Part shown: piece after piece, positions 1 to 12,309 of the stretch | Position numbering within the stretch: position 1 is the stretch's first letter | Layout: each line of letters starts with the position of its first letter | Position numbers and translations under genes: made by a program | The notes under the pieces: model-generated | The model's database searches: none | What the model was told of the DNA's origin: nothing | Seen by the model: the letters and a program-made list of their open reading frames with translations, nothing else | From: Desmodus rotundus | Lineage: Eukaryota > Chordata > Mammalia > Chiroptera > Phyllostomidae | Assembly (NCBI RefSeq): GCF_022682495.2 | Contig: NC_071399.1 | Span: 53,932,873-53,996,872, forward strand | Direction of reading: 5' to 3' | DNA: 64,000 bases

Positions 1-129
1 GTAGAAAGATTACCAGTAATTGCTAATTTAAAGTAAAAGGTGCTTTTAGAATGCTGTTAACGTTTTAACAAGTGACCTTAGTTTAGCATTCAGAAGCTGT
101 TCAGTACACTTTATACCTTTTATTTCCAT

Positions 130-508
130 CTGTATTTTTCATTTCTCTAACGTAAATCCTGGCCTTGAGGCAAACTAGTCTCCTCTACTCCCTGATGCAC
201 ACTATGCCCTTTCATACCTCATGACTCCAGTTTTAGGCTATTCCTTTTGTTTCTGGAGACCTACCCTGTCCACCATAGCTGATGCTCATTCCTCTCCCAG
301 CTCTTCACAGGTACCCTGAAACCTTACCTATTTACATCTAGGTGTGATGTCTCCTGAGCTTTTAGAACATTTATTTGCCTGTGGAGTAACTTTGAAGTGT
401 ATCACATATCTCCAAATGGTCAAGGACATGTCTTGAATATTTAAAAAATTTCCCACATCCCTTGCTCATAGTAAGTGTTTAATAACTATTGAATGAATGA
501 TTGTGGAA
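130..508 (+). repeat. L2-like LINE 3' end fragment
   Basis: The stretch has the pyrimidine-rich 'tcctggcc...ctcctctactccct' composition and ends in 'agtaagtgtttaataactattgaatgaatga', the usual tail of L2 elements. It lies in the intron upstream of the first SUGT1 exon seen here. Family call is by pattern only. Confidence 0.5.
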
Positions 509-599
509 ATGTTGGTATTAATTGTATTATTTTTTTATACAGTGGAATGAGTTTATTTTAAAACAGGTTAATGTATATGCAAATTCAGTACTTTGTTTA

Positions 600-827
600 G
601 AACAAGGTTTCTTGGTTGGGACACTGTTGCCCTTTTGGGCTGCGTAATAGTTGTGGGGGTTTGTCTTGTATGGTTTAGGGTGTTTAGTAGCACCGCCTAG
701 TCTCTCACTAGATGGCAGTAGCACCCCTCATCTCCATCCCAGTTGTGTGAAGACCAACAGTGTCTCCATATGATGCCAAATGTCTCTTGGGGGTCAGTAT
801 CACTCCTGTTTGAAAACATTGCTTTAG
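600..827 (-). repeat. MER20-like hAT MITE
   Basis: Read on the minus strand the sequence follows the MER20 pattern: a terminal 'ggttctcaa'-type end, 'ccaagagacatttggcat' followed by 'ggagacactgttgg', and 'tactgccatctagtgag'. It is an old non-autonomous hAT-Charlie element in a SUGT1 intron. Confidence 0.65.
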
Positions 828-1069
828 GAGAAAAAAAGCATAAGGATTTCAAGACTCTTCTTAATTGTAGTTTATAATGTGTGTATGTTTTTGAAGGGCT
901 TTTAAGTAAAAATAAATGTTTCAAAAGACTTCAAATTTAACCTTGTATAATCTAAGGAAACTCTCAAGGACACTATTAATTCTTATAAAACTTGGATGAC
1001 TTAAGAAAATTGCATTTTTTGTGTCTATTTTACATTAAATAATTGGTTTTTGTTTGGTGTTTCCTCCAG

Positions 1070-1160
1070 ATTGAAATTAAAATGAAAAAACCAGAGGCTG
1101 TGAGATGGGAAAAACTAGAGGGGCAAGGAGATGTGCCTAAGCCAAAACAGTTCATCGCAG
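1070..1160 (+). CDS. SUGT1: SUGT1 internal coding exon (end of CS domain, start of SGS)
   Basis: This exon is part of SUGT1 (SGT1 homolog), an HSP90 co-chaperone that links HSP90 to SKP1-containing ubiquitin ligases, kinetochore assembly and NLR immune receptors. The 91-bp exon is bounded by a pyrimidine-rich acceptor (ttcctccag) and a donor gtttgt. It starts in frame with IEIK and encodes [17 protein letters not shown], the last strand of the CS (p23-like, HSP90-binding) domain and the linker into the SGS domain. One base (g) is left over and joins the 'at' opening the exon at 4407 to make an Asp codon. The preceding exons lie upstream of the window. No frame disruption is seen. Identity rests on my recognition of the mammalian protein, which this matches at nearly every residue. 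Confidence 0.95.
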
Positions 1161-2384
1161 GTTTGTTTTCTGGCCTTGATGAGCTTTAAATTCAAATTGT
1201 GTTACATAGCTGAAATTAAATAGTAATGAGCATTCTTTCTGCTTTTCATTATTTATGTTTCCAATACAAGATACATCCAGTATAATAAGGTTGCTCTGTA
1301 ATGAATACAAATTAGCATTTCTTTTGAAGGTTCTGACTTAAACCCTTAAGAGTACACATGAAAGGCAGCAAAAGCCCAGAGGGAATTAGAATTGTTTACT
1401 TGTCACTTTATGACATCAGTTGAGCGGGGTTTGGTTTTTTGTGTTGGCCTTTTCCTATTGCTGCTTTTTGGGTATTAAGTGAATTAGTGGTTTACTGATA
1501 ACATTTCCTCCTCTTCCTTCTCCCTTCTTATTTAATTCCCTTCTATTCTGATATTGTCAGCTCTTATTACTTCCTGGAATTTCAGGGCTTCACTAAGTAT
1601 CTATCCATTTTTCTGTGTTGCGAATATAGAGGTGGAAGCAAACAGGTAATGAATGCCTAAGGAAAGCCTAGGAGAAGAGTAGAAAACTAGGGTTGATATG
1701 TTTAACCCTTTAAGGGACAGACTACTTTATGTCGAGGTCAATACTAAAGCATATGCAATAGGCAGGTATTTTCTAATGGCATAATTAACCTGTAGGACAT
1801 TCTTAGAACTGCAACCTAAGTCTACACTTTACAGCAATGGCTGTAAATGAATGAATGGAGAGAAATATCTTTTTGATTAGAGTTAATGCTTTGATTTAAT
1901 TATTGAAATGAGGTAATAATTATGTTTCAGCTACTTACAGACTTTTTTACTGCTTTCTTTTATAACAGAAAACACATTTCCAGATAGCATCTTTTAGAAA
2001 CACTGAGTTAGCTAACAGATCATTCATTTCTACTATTTTTATTTTGACTTAATTTTAGATTCCCATAGAAGTTGCAGAAAGAATTCCCATGTACCCTTAA
2101 CCCAGCTTCCCTGCCTGATAATATTATAACTAAGCTAAAGAATAATTAGCAAAACCAGGAAACCAACACCAACAGATAATTTTTAAGAATGAAATTTTGG
2201 GTTGGATAATTAAGAGTGAAGTTTCGAGTTGGTATTTAAGCTGTTTAATTAAGGTTCTTCCTGTTTTATTTGAAAGTCATAGTAAAGATGTTATATGCTT
2301 CTATTGGGGCTGACTCCCAGAGATTTTTGGACTGAGGTTTATATATAGCTCAAAGCATTTGTTAAAAAACGCTTTAAATGTGAT

Positions 2385-2530
2385 ATCATTTAATTCTAAG
2401 AACAGCCCTGTATAGTAGGCAGTCTAGTATTATTCCTCCTGTTTTATGAGCTCAGGAAGGTTAAGCAACTTGCTTAAAATCACCTAGTATTTTTTATTGT
2501 CTAGGGCTAAATGCAGGTCTTCAGATTCTG
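2385..2530 (-). repeat. MIR SINE fragment
   Basis: The run 'aacagccctgtatagtaggcag', then 'cctgttttatgagctcagg' and 'ttaagcaacttgcttaaaatcacctag', follows the complement of the MIR core. Confidence 0.5.
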
Positions 2531-3344
2531 GGCCTGATTCTTCTGTTAACCTTTTTTTTTTTTTTTACTGCTTGTTTCTGCATTTTCTTTCTAACAGTGG
2601 AAAGTCTCTGCTGACATGAGTATCTTTGCAGTTATTTGATATTACAATGAATGAGCACAGAAGTTAGGTTACTTACTCATCTCGGTAATTCATCTACTAT
2701 CTGTAGGTGTTAAAAATTTTCTGAGATCAACTATAAAGGTTTTTTTAGTTTTACAAACTTTTTCTAAACTCAATGCTTTGCATATTCATAAAGATACCAT
2801 TCTTCCTGTCCTATTACATTTTTGTAATGAATTAATATGCTTGTCAGATTCCTGTGAGCTGCAGACTGCAGATAAGGGCACATTGCCTAATGTATCTGGG
2901 CAGTGGAGATTAGAACCCTGTGCTCCCATCCTTCTGGGGAGTTTGCATTAGGATTAATTAAACCCACATTTCCTAGACTCTTAATTTTCACAGCAATTTT
3001 TAAAAATTTTCCTTTGGCTACTAGTAATAATGTACAGAGATAGAGGAGATTACTACTAGAGGAAGAGTGGGTAGGATTTGGGAAATAGTATGCTTGCTCT
3101 GAATAAAACCATGTGGTTTGTTGTGGTTTTGTTTTGAGGTGAGGGTGGGCAGGGAGAAAGTTGGTTTATAAATGAAGAGAAAGAATGGAAAAACAGAATG
3201 AACAATTAGTAGTTTCTCAATTATTTTGAGGAATGAGATACAGAGAGGCAGTAGTTGAAGAAGAACATTTAGATTAGCATTAATGTGTCTTAAAATATTG
3301 ATAGTGAATCTTTGAATCAGGTTTTTTTCAAGCTCTGTAGTTGT

Positions 3345-3612
3345 GTTGTCCAATATAGTAGCTGCTAGCCTCATGAGCTTATTTCAAATGCTCATTTGAA
3401 ATAAGACTAGCCTGCACTGAGATCTACTGTAAGTGTAAAATACATTTAATTTTTTTTCATATTGAAATGATACTATTTTGGATATATTAGGTTAAATGAA
3501 ATATATTATTAAAATACATTTCACCTGATTCTAGTGAGGTGGTCACTAGAAATTTCAAAATTATATATGTGGCTCATGTTGTGGTTCGCATTATATTTCC
3601 ATTGACAGTGAA
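3345..3612 (+). repeat. hAT-type MITE
   Basis: The element opens with 'gtgttgtccaatatagtagc' and closes with 'ttatatttccattgacagtg', so its ends are imperfect inverted repeats. The inside carries the familiar 'gtaagtgtaaaatac' and 'ttggatatattaggtt' segments of a common non-autonomous hAT family. I do not assign the exact family name. Confidence 0.5.
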
Positions 3613-4406
3613 CAGAATTGCTCTTATACCTACTAGGTAGCTTAGTTACTTTTAGTTTGTTTGTGTGCCAAGATCTTGTTCCTTTGGTCTTTGGGGCAGC
3701 CTTGAGAGTGCCGTGAGTCCCTAGGCCGGTAGTCTCTCTGGATATGAGCAGTCTCCCATTTATTTGCTTTGTGTGCATGCTGTGGGCATTAAACTTTAGG
3801 TTACCCCATGTAGCATTGTTCAACATTCAGGAATTCCTTATTATCTCCTGTTGAAGTAATTAATATTTTTGATGTGGGGAGAGAATAAAGTCTTAACTCA
3901 CTGCCGAATGGCACAGATAATTATTTATATTTTCAGTTTATTTCTACTCTGAAAGATACATAGGTACCTCAGAAAAAGTCATATTTTTAACATTAAAATC
4001 TTGTTTATAAGAAAAATTTCTTCATGAAGCAACTTTTTAAAAAAGCACTAATTTTAGAATTATTTGTGCTATCTTTGCAACTTTTCTGTAAATATAAAAG
4101 TTTCTAAATTCTTCTGAGTTTCCCCTATTATTAACATAAGAAATCTGTTTTTAATCTAATTTTGCATAATGTACCAAAAGTTTACACTTTATTGAGTTCA
4201 AAAGAAAGTCCTGGATTTTATATTATGTTGATTCAGTTTTTAGAAGTGTAAATTTAATTACTGATATGTATATCAGAAAGATACTTATTTCAAACATGAA
4301 ATTCAATCACCTGTTACTTGTTAAGGTGTTCTATACCAAGGTCACAAAGTTTACATATTCTTGGCATAATCAACATGTTGATTAATCATTTCTTTTTACT
4401 CCATAG

Positions 4407-4588
4407 ATGTAAAGAACCTATATCCATCATCATCTCATTATACAAGAAATTGGGATAAATTGGTCGGAGAGATCAAAGAAGAAGAAAAGAATGAGAAGTT
4501 GGAAGGAGATGCAGCTTTAAACAAACTATTTCAGCAGATCTATTCAGATGGTTCTGATGAAGTGAAGCGTGCCATGAACAAATCATTT
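4407..4588 (+). CDS. SUGT1: SUGT1 coding exon (SGS domain core)
   Basis: This 182-bp exon is flanked by acceptor ccatag and donor gtaaga. The first two bases complete the Asp codon begun in the previous exon; the remaining 60 codons are open and end exactly on Phe of NKSF. The protein begins [20 protein letters not shown] and continues with an acidic and lysine-rich stretch, then [21 protein letters not shown]. This is the core of the SGS domain, which in SGT1 proteins contacts S100-type EF-hand proteins, HSP70-family partners and LRR proteins. All features expected of a functional exon are intact. Confidence 0.96.
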
Positions 4589-5310
4589 GTAAGAACATGA
4601 ACTTTAAAAAAATACATCATGGTAGTAAATTTCAGAAATTTTGAAAGGAGACCTTTTAGAATAGGCATTGTCTAAACATTTCTTCTTGCTCTAAACTTAG
4701 AGTAATTATTAAAGTTGGACACTTGAGGAGGATATAAGAAACAAGTGGCTAATGCCAAATATTTTTTTATTATTGAGTTAAAACTGAAATGGCTTAAGAT
4801 ACCAAGGTTACAGTAGGTGAAACAGTTATTTTAGTTGGATTTATCACAGTAGCTGAATGAGCTTTCATTGTTTACCTTCTACTATCATGTATAGTCTCAG
4901 TGTCAGAGATAAAGAACAGAAAGGGAAACTTCCAGAATGGTGTTTGGCAAGTGAAGGTTCACATTAATTATTCATTAGTTTGTTAATAATTTCTCTATTG
5001 ATTAATAAAATTCAGGCTTTTTGCCAAGGCAGCATAAATGCTGTCTAAATTTGGCCTCAAGTTCTGAGATCTTATGACAAGTCATCACTATAGAACTATG
5101 AAGATTATTTTGCTTGAAAATGTAATCATTTGATTTTTACCAGTAGCTCTGAAAATATTACTTTCTTAAGGCATTTATATTTACAGTAGAAAGTTAAAAT
5201 TGACATTTGATAATTAAAATTAATATTTAGTTAATCAGTGTGTTCGAGGTTTAGATATTCCACATAAGTTACCATGTGGTAATTGGTCATGATTGTGCTT
5301 TTCACTGTTG
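4589..5310 (+). other. SUGT1 last intron, 5' part with no recognised element
   Basis: This AT-rich intronic sequence directly follows the donor site gtaagaac. I saw no repeat family, RNA gene or coding signal that I could support. Confidence 0.5.
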
Positions 5311-5935
5311 ACTTAAAAAAATTCTATTTTAATTTAAAGTTTATTTTGAGATAGTTCTAGATTCACATGCATTTGTAAGAAATGAGGGAGATTCCTTGTT
5401 TCCTTTATAATTTGCCCCTGTGGAAGCATTTTACAAACTGTACTATGGTATTACACCCATGATACTAACGTAAGATACAGAACATTGCTTTTGCCACAGG
5501 ATCCCTTCTTGTCATTTTGCAGCCGTACCCACATTTTTCTCTCTCCTATCCTTCCTTAACCCTTGGCAACCACTAATCTGGCAAGTCATTGTCAGGTGTG
5601 TAGTTTGCAAATATTTTCTCAAAAGCTGTATAGCATGTCTTATCATTTCCTTAATGTTCTTTTGCTGATCCAAAGTATTTAATTTTGATGAAGATTAATT
5701 TATCAGTTTTCTATGGATCATGCTTTCAGTGTCAAATCTAAAACTCTTCTAGTCCTGGATCTCAAAGATTTTTCCTACATTTTTTTTCTTTTAATAAAAG
5801 CTTTGTATTTTTACATATTACGTTTAAGTCCATGATCCATTTTGAGTTAGTTTTTCTGTAAAGTGTGAGACATACGTTGAGGGGTTATGTTTTTTTTTAA
5901 CTTATGTATGTTCAATTGCCCCATTTGTTGAAAAG
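5311..5935 (-). mobile_element. Old L1, 3' portion (antisense to SUGT1)
   Basis: The stretch carries mammalian L1 3' UTR and ORF2-end sequence in the minus orientation, for example 'gtcattttgcagccgtacccac', 'aagtatttaattttgatgaag' and 'gttgaaaagattgtcctt'. The same L1 resumes at about 9447 with 'cattgaattactttctgcc' and 'caaaaatcagttgagcac', which is the continuation expected in L1 ORF2. The gap is therefore a younger insertion. Confidence 0.7.
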
Positions 5936-5944
5936 ATTGTCCTT

Positions 5945-8900
5945 ATTTTAAAAATGTAATCTCTATTGTATTTCTTTTCCATTACCATTTAGTCCCCTTA
6001 CACGTCCCTTCCCCCAGCAGTCGCTACACTGTTGTCCACATCTCTGAGACCTTTTTCCTCAATTCCTCTATCCTCTGACCTCCACACCCTCACCCCACCC
6101 CAACTGTCATCTTGCTCTCTGAGTCTGTCCCCATTTTTCCTTATTCAGTTTGTTCATTAGATTCCACGTATGAGTGAAATCATATAGTATTTGTCGTTCT
6201 CAGAGTGGCTTATTTCACTTAGCATAATGTTCTCCAGTTGCATTCATATTGTCATTGCCAAGGGTAAAATTTTCTTCTTTTTTTACAGCTGAGTAGTATT
6301 CCATTGTGTAAATGTCCCATACTTGTTTTATTCACTCGTTTACTGATGGACACTTGGGCTGCTTCCTTATCTTGGTGATTGTAAATAACACTGCAGTAAG
6401 CATAAGGGTGCTTATGTTCTTTTGAATTAGTGTTTGGGTTTCTTTGGATATCTTCCCAGAAGTGGAATTGCATAGGCAATTCCATTTTTAATTTTTTGAG
6501 GAAACTGCATATGGTATTTCATAGTGGCTGCACCAATCTGCATTCCCACCAACAATGCAAAAGGGTTCCCCTTTCTCCACATCCTCGCCAACACTTGTTT
6601 GTTGATTTATTGATGATAGCCGTTCTGACAGGTTTGAGATATATCTCATTGTGGTTTTAATTTGCATTTTTCTGATGATAAGTGATGTTGAGCATCTTTT
6701 CATGTGTCTTGTCCACCAGTATGTCCTTGGAGAAGTGTTTATTCAGGTCCTTTGTCCATTTTCTAATTGGGTTGTTTGTTTTCTTGGTGGTGAGTATTGT
6801 AAGTTCTTTATAAATGTTGGGTATTAACCCCTTATCAGATGTATCAGTGAATATGTCTTCCCAGTCTGTAGGTTGTCTTTTTATTTTGTTGATGTTTTCC
6901 TTTTCTGTGCAAAAACACCTTAGTTTGATGTAGTTCCGTTTATTTATTTATTTATTTTTTCTTTTGACTAGGGCGATATATCTGATAAAAAAAAATTGCT
7001 AAGAGCAATGTCCAAGATTTTGCTGCCTATGTTTTCTTCTAAGATTTCTGTGGTTTCAGGTCTAACATTTAAGTCTTTGATCCATTTTGAATTTATTCTT
7101 GTGTGTGGTGTAAGAAGGTCTAGTTTCATTTTTCTGCACATATCTGTCCAGTGTTCCCAATGCTGTTGAAGAAACTATCTTTAGCCCATTGCATGTGCTT
7201 GCTTCCTCTGTTGAATGTTAATTGACCATAAAGGTGTGGGTTTATTTCTGGGTTCTCTATTTTGTTCCACTGATCTGTGTGTCTATTTTTATGCCAGTAC
7301 CATGCTGCTTGGTTTTTTTTTTAAGATTTCATTTATTTATTTTTAGAGAGGGGAAGAGAGGGAAAAAGAAAGGGAGAGAAATACCAATGTGTGGTTACCT
7401 CTTGCAATCCCCCTACTGATGACCTGGCCCACAACCCATGTGTGTGCTCTGATTGGGAATCCAACCGGCAGGCAACCTTTTGGTTCATAGACCAGCACTC
7501 CATCCACTGAGCGACACCAGCCAGGGCCAGTACCATGCTGTTTTGATTACTATGGCCTTATAGTTTGATATTAGGCAGCATGATTCCTCCAGCTTTGTTT
7601 TTCTCTCTCAGGATCACTGTTGCTATGGGGGGCCTTTTGTCATTCCATATAAGTTTTTGAAATACTTGTTTTAGTTCTGTGAAATACATCATTGGAATCT
7701 TGATAGGAATTGCGTTTAATCTATAGATTGCTTTGGGTAGTATGGACATTTTAATGATATTAATTCTTTTTATCCATGAGCGTGGTATGTGCTTCCACTT
7801 GTATCTTCAATTTCTTTCTTCAGTGTCTTGTAATTTTCTGAGTACAGGTCTTACATCCTTGGTTAGGTTTTTCCTAGGTATTTTATTCTTTCTGTGGCAG
7901 TTGTGAATGGGATTGTTTTCTCAGTTTCCCTTTCTGTTAATTCATTATTGGCATGTAAAAATGCAGCTGATATCTGGATATTAATTTTGTATCCTGCTAC
8001 TTTGATGAATTCATTTATCAGTTCTAGTAGTTTCTTGGTGGAATTTTTGGGTTTCTCTGTGTACAGTATCATGTCATCTACAAATACAGACAGTTTTACT
8101 TCTTCCTTTCCAACTTGAAAGCCTTTTATTTCTTCTTCTCATCTGATTGCTGTGGCTAGGACTTCCAGTATTACGTTGAATAAGAGAAGTGAAAGTAGAC
8201 ATCCCTGTCTTGTTCCTGATCTTAAGGGACAGTCTTTGCCCATTGAATATGATGCTGGCAGTGGGTTTGTCATATGTGGTCTTTATTATGTTTAGGTATG
8301 TTCCCTCTAATCCCACTTTGCTGAGAATTTTTATCATAAATGGGTGTTAGATATTGTCAAATGTTTTTTCTGCATCTATTGATTTGATCATGTGATTTTT
8401 ATCCTTCATTTTGTTTATGTGGTGAATCACATTTATTGATTAGCAAATATTGTACCAACCTTGCATTCCCAGAATAAATCCCACTTGATCGTGGTGTATG
8501 ATCTTTTTGATGCATTACTGTATTTGGTTTGCTAATACGTTGTTGAGGATTTTCGCATCTTTGTTCATCAGGGATAATTGCCCTGTAATTTTCTTTCTCT
8601 GTAGTGTCTTCATCTGATTTTGGAATTAGGATAATGCTGGCCTAGTAAAATGAGTTTAGCCTTCCCTCCTCTTGAATTTTATGAAATAGCTTGAGAAAGA
8701 GAGATGTTAGTTCTCAGAATGTTTGGTAAAATTCACCTGTGAAGGCATCTGATCCAGGGCTTTTGTTTTTTGGGAGTTTTTTGATTTTTGCTTCTATTTC
8801 AGTAGGTGCAATCTATGTAACATGATTCTTTGATTCTGCCTGAGTTAGTTTTGGAAAATTGTATGTTTCTAGGAATTTATCCATTTCGTCCAATTGTGCA

Positions 8901-9437
8901 GTTTGTTGACATGTGGTTGTTACTAATATTTTGTTACAATCCTTTGTATTTCTTTGGTGTCTGTTATTATTTCTCCTCTTCTATTTCTGATTTTATTTAT
9001 TTGGTTTCTTTCTCTTTTTTTCTTGATGAGTCTGGTTAAAGGTTTGTCAATCTTGTCTATGTTTTCAAGGAACCAGCTCTTGGATTCATAGATCTTTTGT
9101 ATCTTTTTTTTTTTAAGACTCTTTCATTTATTTCCACTCCAATCTTTATTATTTCCTTCCTTCTACTCATTTTGGGCTTTGTTTGTTTTTCAAGTTCTTT
9201 TAAGTGTAAAGTTAGATCATTTATTTGAGCTTTTTCTTGTTTTTTGAGATAGGCCTGACTGCAGTACTATGAATTTCCCTCTTAGGATTGCTTTCCCTGT
9301 GTCCCACAGGTTTTGGATTGTCTTGACATATTTTCATTTGTTTCAAGGTATCTTTTGATTTCCTCTTTGATCTCTTTGTTGACCCATTTATTATTTAATA
9401 ACACGTTATTTAGCTTCCATGTATTTACTTGTTTTTC
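5945..9437 (-). mobile_element. 5'-truncated L1 (3' UTR and C-terminal half of ORF2) nested in an older L1
   Basis: About 3.5 kb of L1 lies in the minus orientation. Minus-strand translation gives decayed but clear ORF2 pieces: [16 protein letters not shown] at 7558-7749, a tail reading [13 protein letters not shown] past the SINE, and [25 protein letters not shown] near 7863-8072. Stops and shifts break it throughout. It interrupts the older L1, flanked by ATTGTCCTT (5936-5944) and ATTGTCTTT (9438-9446), a one-mismatch target-site duplication. No poly(A) tail survives at the left end, so it is fairly old. Confidence 0.7.
7308..7525 (-). mobile_element. VES-type bat SINE with perfect TSD
   Basis: The SINE is in the minus orientation: T-rich tail at the left, 'agagaggggaagagagg', 'gacctggcccacaaccca', B-box complement, and the complement of the CCCTGGCTGG head at the right. 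It is flanked by a perfect 15-bp duplication GCCAGTACCATGCTG at 7293-7307 and 7526-7540. It splits the L1 ORF2 above. Confidence 0.92.
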
Positions 9438-9446
9438 ATTGTCTTT

Positions 9447-12169
9447 TCATTGAATTACTTTCTGCCTTTCTCAAAAATCAGTTGAGCACTTTTGTGTGAG
9501 TCTGTTTCTCGGTTCCCTGTTTCATTGGCCTACAGGTCTATCCCCTAACAAGGGAACACCACAGTCTTGATTATTAAAGTTATATAAATGTTGAAATTGG
9601 GTAGATTCATTCCTCCTATGTAGTTTATTTTCAAAATTTTTCATCCTAGTTCCTTTGCCTTTGCATATAAATTTTAGAATATTTTGTCTACATATAACAA
9701 AATTCTGTTGTGAATTGCATTGAACTATATATTAATTTGGAAAGATTGACATCTTTATTGATTTTTCTAACCTGTTTGTCTAAGTCGTCTTTGATTCCTT
9801 TGATCAGCATTATGCAGTTTTCAGCATGTAAATCCTGTACATGTTTTGCTAGATACACCTAAGTATTTAATTCTTTTTCTGAGTGATTATAAATGATTTG
9901 TATATTTAATATTGGTTTGCTGTTAATATCTAGAAATACAGTTGGTGTTTTTAAATGTTTATCTTACATTCTGTGAGTTTGTTGAACTTACTGGTGTTAG
10001 GAAATTTTCTGGTAGATTCTTTGTGATTCAAAAATAGATTCCTTCTATTTTCTACATCATATCTTCAAATATGGACAGTTTTCTTTTTTTTCTTTCTGAT
10101 ATGTGTGTCTTTTATCTTCTTTTATTGCTGTATTGAACTGGCTAGAACTTACAGCACTGTTTTGAATAAGAGTGGTGAGAGTGGACATCCTCATCTTAAG
10201 GGAAAATCAGTCTTTCACCATAAAGTATGTTAGTTATAGGTATTTTGTAGATGCTCAGTCAAGTTAAAGTTCTACTCTCTTCCTATTTTTTTACTGAGAT
10301 TTTTATCATGAGTGTCTGTTGACATATTGAATGCTTTCTCTGCACTGATCAACATAATTATGTGATTTTTCTTTGTTAGCCTGTTTTACAGTGGTGACTT
10401 ATTATAAATAAGTGGTGACTTATTATTATAAATATGATTGATTTCTACTGTTGAACCAACCTTGCATCCCTGGAATAAACCCCACTTTTTCCTAGCATAT
10501 AATTCTTTTTATATATTACTCAATTATAGTATTACTCAAAGTATTTTAAAATACTTTGTTGAGGGTTTTTGTGCCTGTGTTCATGAGGCATACTTGTCAG
10601 TAGTATTTTTTTTTTTGTACTCTGTCTGGTTTTGGTGTCAGGGTAATACTAAGTTTATAAAAGGAATTGGGAAGTGCTTCATATTCTGTTTTTGGAAGAG
10701 CTTGTGTAGAATTGGAGGTATTTTTCCTTTAAACATTCTTTAAATCAGTGAAACCATCTGGACCTGTTCATTTTGGGGGAGGGGGCAGTTTTAAATTATG
10801 ATTTTAATTATCCTGAGTGCATATTGGACCATTTGTTTCATATTGAGTAACTAGTGGTAGTTTGTGTTTTGAGGACTTGGTCTATGTTGTGCACATTGTT
10901 AGTGTTGGGGGTATTCCCTTGTTATCATTTTGATGTCTGCAGGGTCTCTGGTGATACTCCATTTCATTCCTATAATGGTGATTTGTATATTTTCTCTCTT
11001 TTCCTTTGTCAGTCTTGCTAGAGGCTTGTGAACTTTATTAATTTTTTTCCAAAGAATCAGCTCTTTGTTTATGCTTAAAAACTTCTTTTCCCTATATATT
11101 TTTAAATTTTATTCATTTCTGTTTTTTATTATTCTGCTTGATTTGGATTTATTTTGCTAATTTTTTTTTCTGGGTTCTGTAGGTGTGAGGTTAGATTGTT
11201 GATTTGACCCTTTTTCTCTTTTGTGTAGGTTTATGCTATAAATTGCCCTCTTTGAGAGTTTTAACTGTGTCTCACAAATTTTGATGTTGTATTTTTATTT
11301 TTATTCAGTTCAGCATATATTTTTATTTCATTTGAGGCTTCATTGTCTCATTAATTGTTTAGATCAGGGATCCCCAGCCTTAGGGCCGAGGACAGGTACT
11401 AGTCCAGGCTTGTTAGGAATCTGACTGCACAGCTGGTGGTGAGCTTGAATGTAATATGCTTGAATCATCCTGAAACCATCCCCCCACCATCTCCTGTTCT
11501 TGGTAAAATTGTGATCCATGAAAAAGGTCCCTGGTGTCAAAAAGGTTGGGGACTGCTGGTATGTTGTGTATTTTCTAAGTGTTTGGAAATATTCCTGCTG
11601 TCTTTCTATTACTGATTTCTAATTATATTCCTTTTTGTTTGAGAATATGTGCCATATGATTTACTTTCTTTTAAATTTGTTGACACTTGTTTTATTGCCT
11701 AGGATTTGGTCTGTCTTAATTAAACTTTTACCTGAGAAGAATGTATTCTGCTGTTGCTCAGTGGAGTGTTCTATAAATACCAATTAGATCGTTTTGATTG
11801 ATATTTTTGTTGAATTCCTCTATGTCATTGCTGATTTTCTGTCTTATTCTATCAATTATTAAGAGAGGGTCTCCAACTATAATCGTGGGTTTGTCTGTTT
11901 TTCCTTTAAGTTCTGTCAATTTTTGCTTTATATGTTTTTCTGGCTATGTTTGATAAATAGCCATTTAAGATTACTTTGTCTACATGGTGGGTTAGCCCTT
12001 TACATAATTACATAATGCCATTCTCTGGTAATTTTCTTCACTATTAATATAGCCTATTTTTTCTGTGTTTTGATTAGTTTTTGCATACTATATCTTACTT
12101 TATCCTTTTACTTTCAGGCAGCTTATGTCATACTTAAAGTGAGTTTCTTTAGACAGCCTATAGTTCGGG
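9447..12169 (-). mobile_element. Old L1, ORF2 portion (antisense)
   Basis: This continues the L1 at 5311-5935. Recognisable minus-strand ORF2 sequence includes 'ttgattattaaagttatataaatg', 'gttgaaccaaccttgcatccctgg' and 'gaagaatgtattctgctgttgc'. Many stops and indels are present. A MER1-like element interrupts it at 11365-11558, and it breaks off near the start of the hAT element at about 12.2 kb. A short direct repeat of 'agtggtgacttattat' lies near 10391-10430. Confidence 0.7.
11365..11558 (+). repeat. MER1-like hAT-Charlie MITE
   Basis: The ends 'cagggatccccagcc' and 'ggttggggactgctg' are inverted repeats of each other. Inside are 'ttgttaggaatctgactgcac' and 'cctgaaaccatccccccacc', the typical MER1 pattern. 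The middle is deleted relative to the usual longer element. I could not read a perfect 8-bp target duplication. Confidence 0.75.
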
Positions 12170-12309
12170 CAGCGATTATCAATATTTCAACCTACCATTG
12201 CAATGTTAGGCGTTTAATGTTATTTAGAAGTCAGGTAAGCGTTCTTACTTGATTATTATAGGTACTTCCACACCTTGGTGTCACCTCACACATTGCCCCT
12301 TACAATGTT

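Larger units (their letters stand above)
1161..4406 (+). other. SUGT1: SUGT1 intron
   Basis: This 3.2-kb intron runs from donor gtttgt to acceptor ctttttactccatag. It holds an old L1 3' fragment near 2035-2175 (the 'gttgcagaaagaattcccatgtaccc' type), a MIR near 2385-2530, and a hAT-type MITE at 3345-3612. The rest is AT-rich sequence with no coding signal I could support. Confidence 0.85.
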
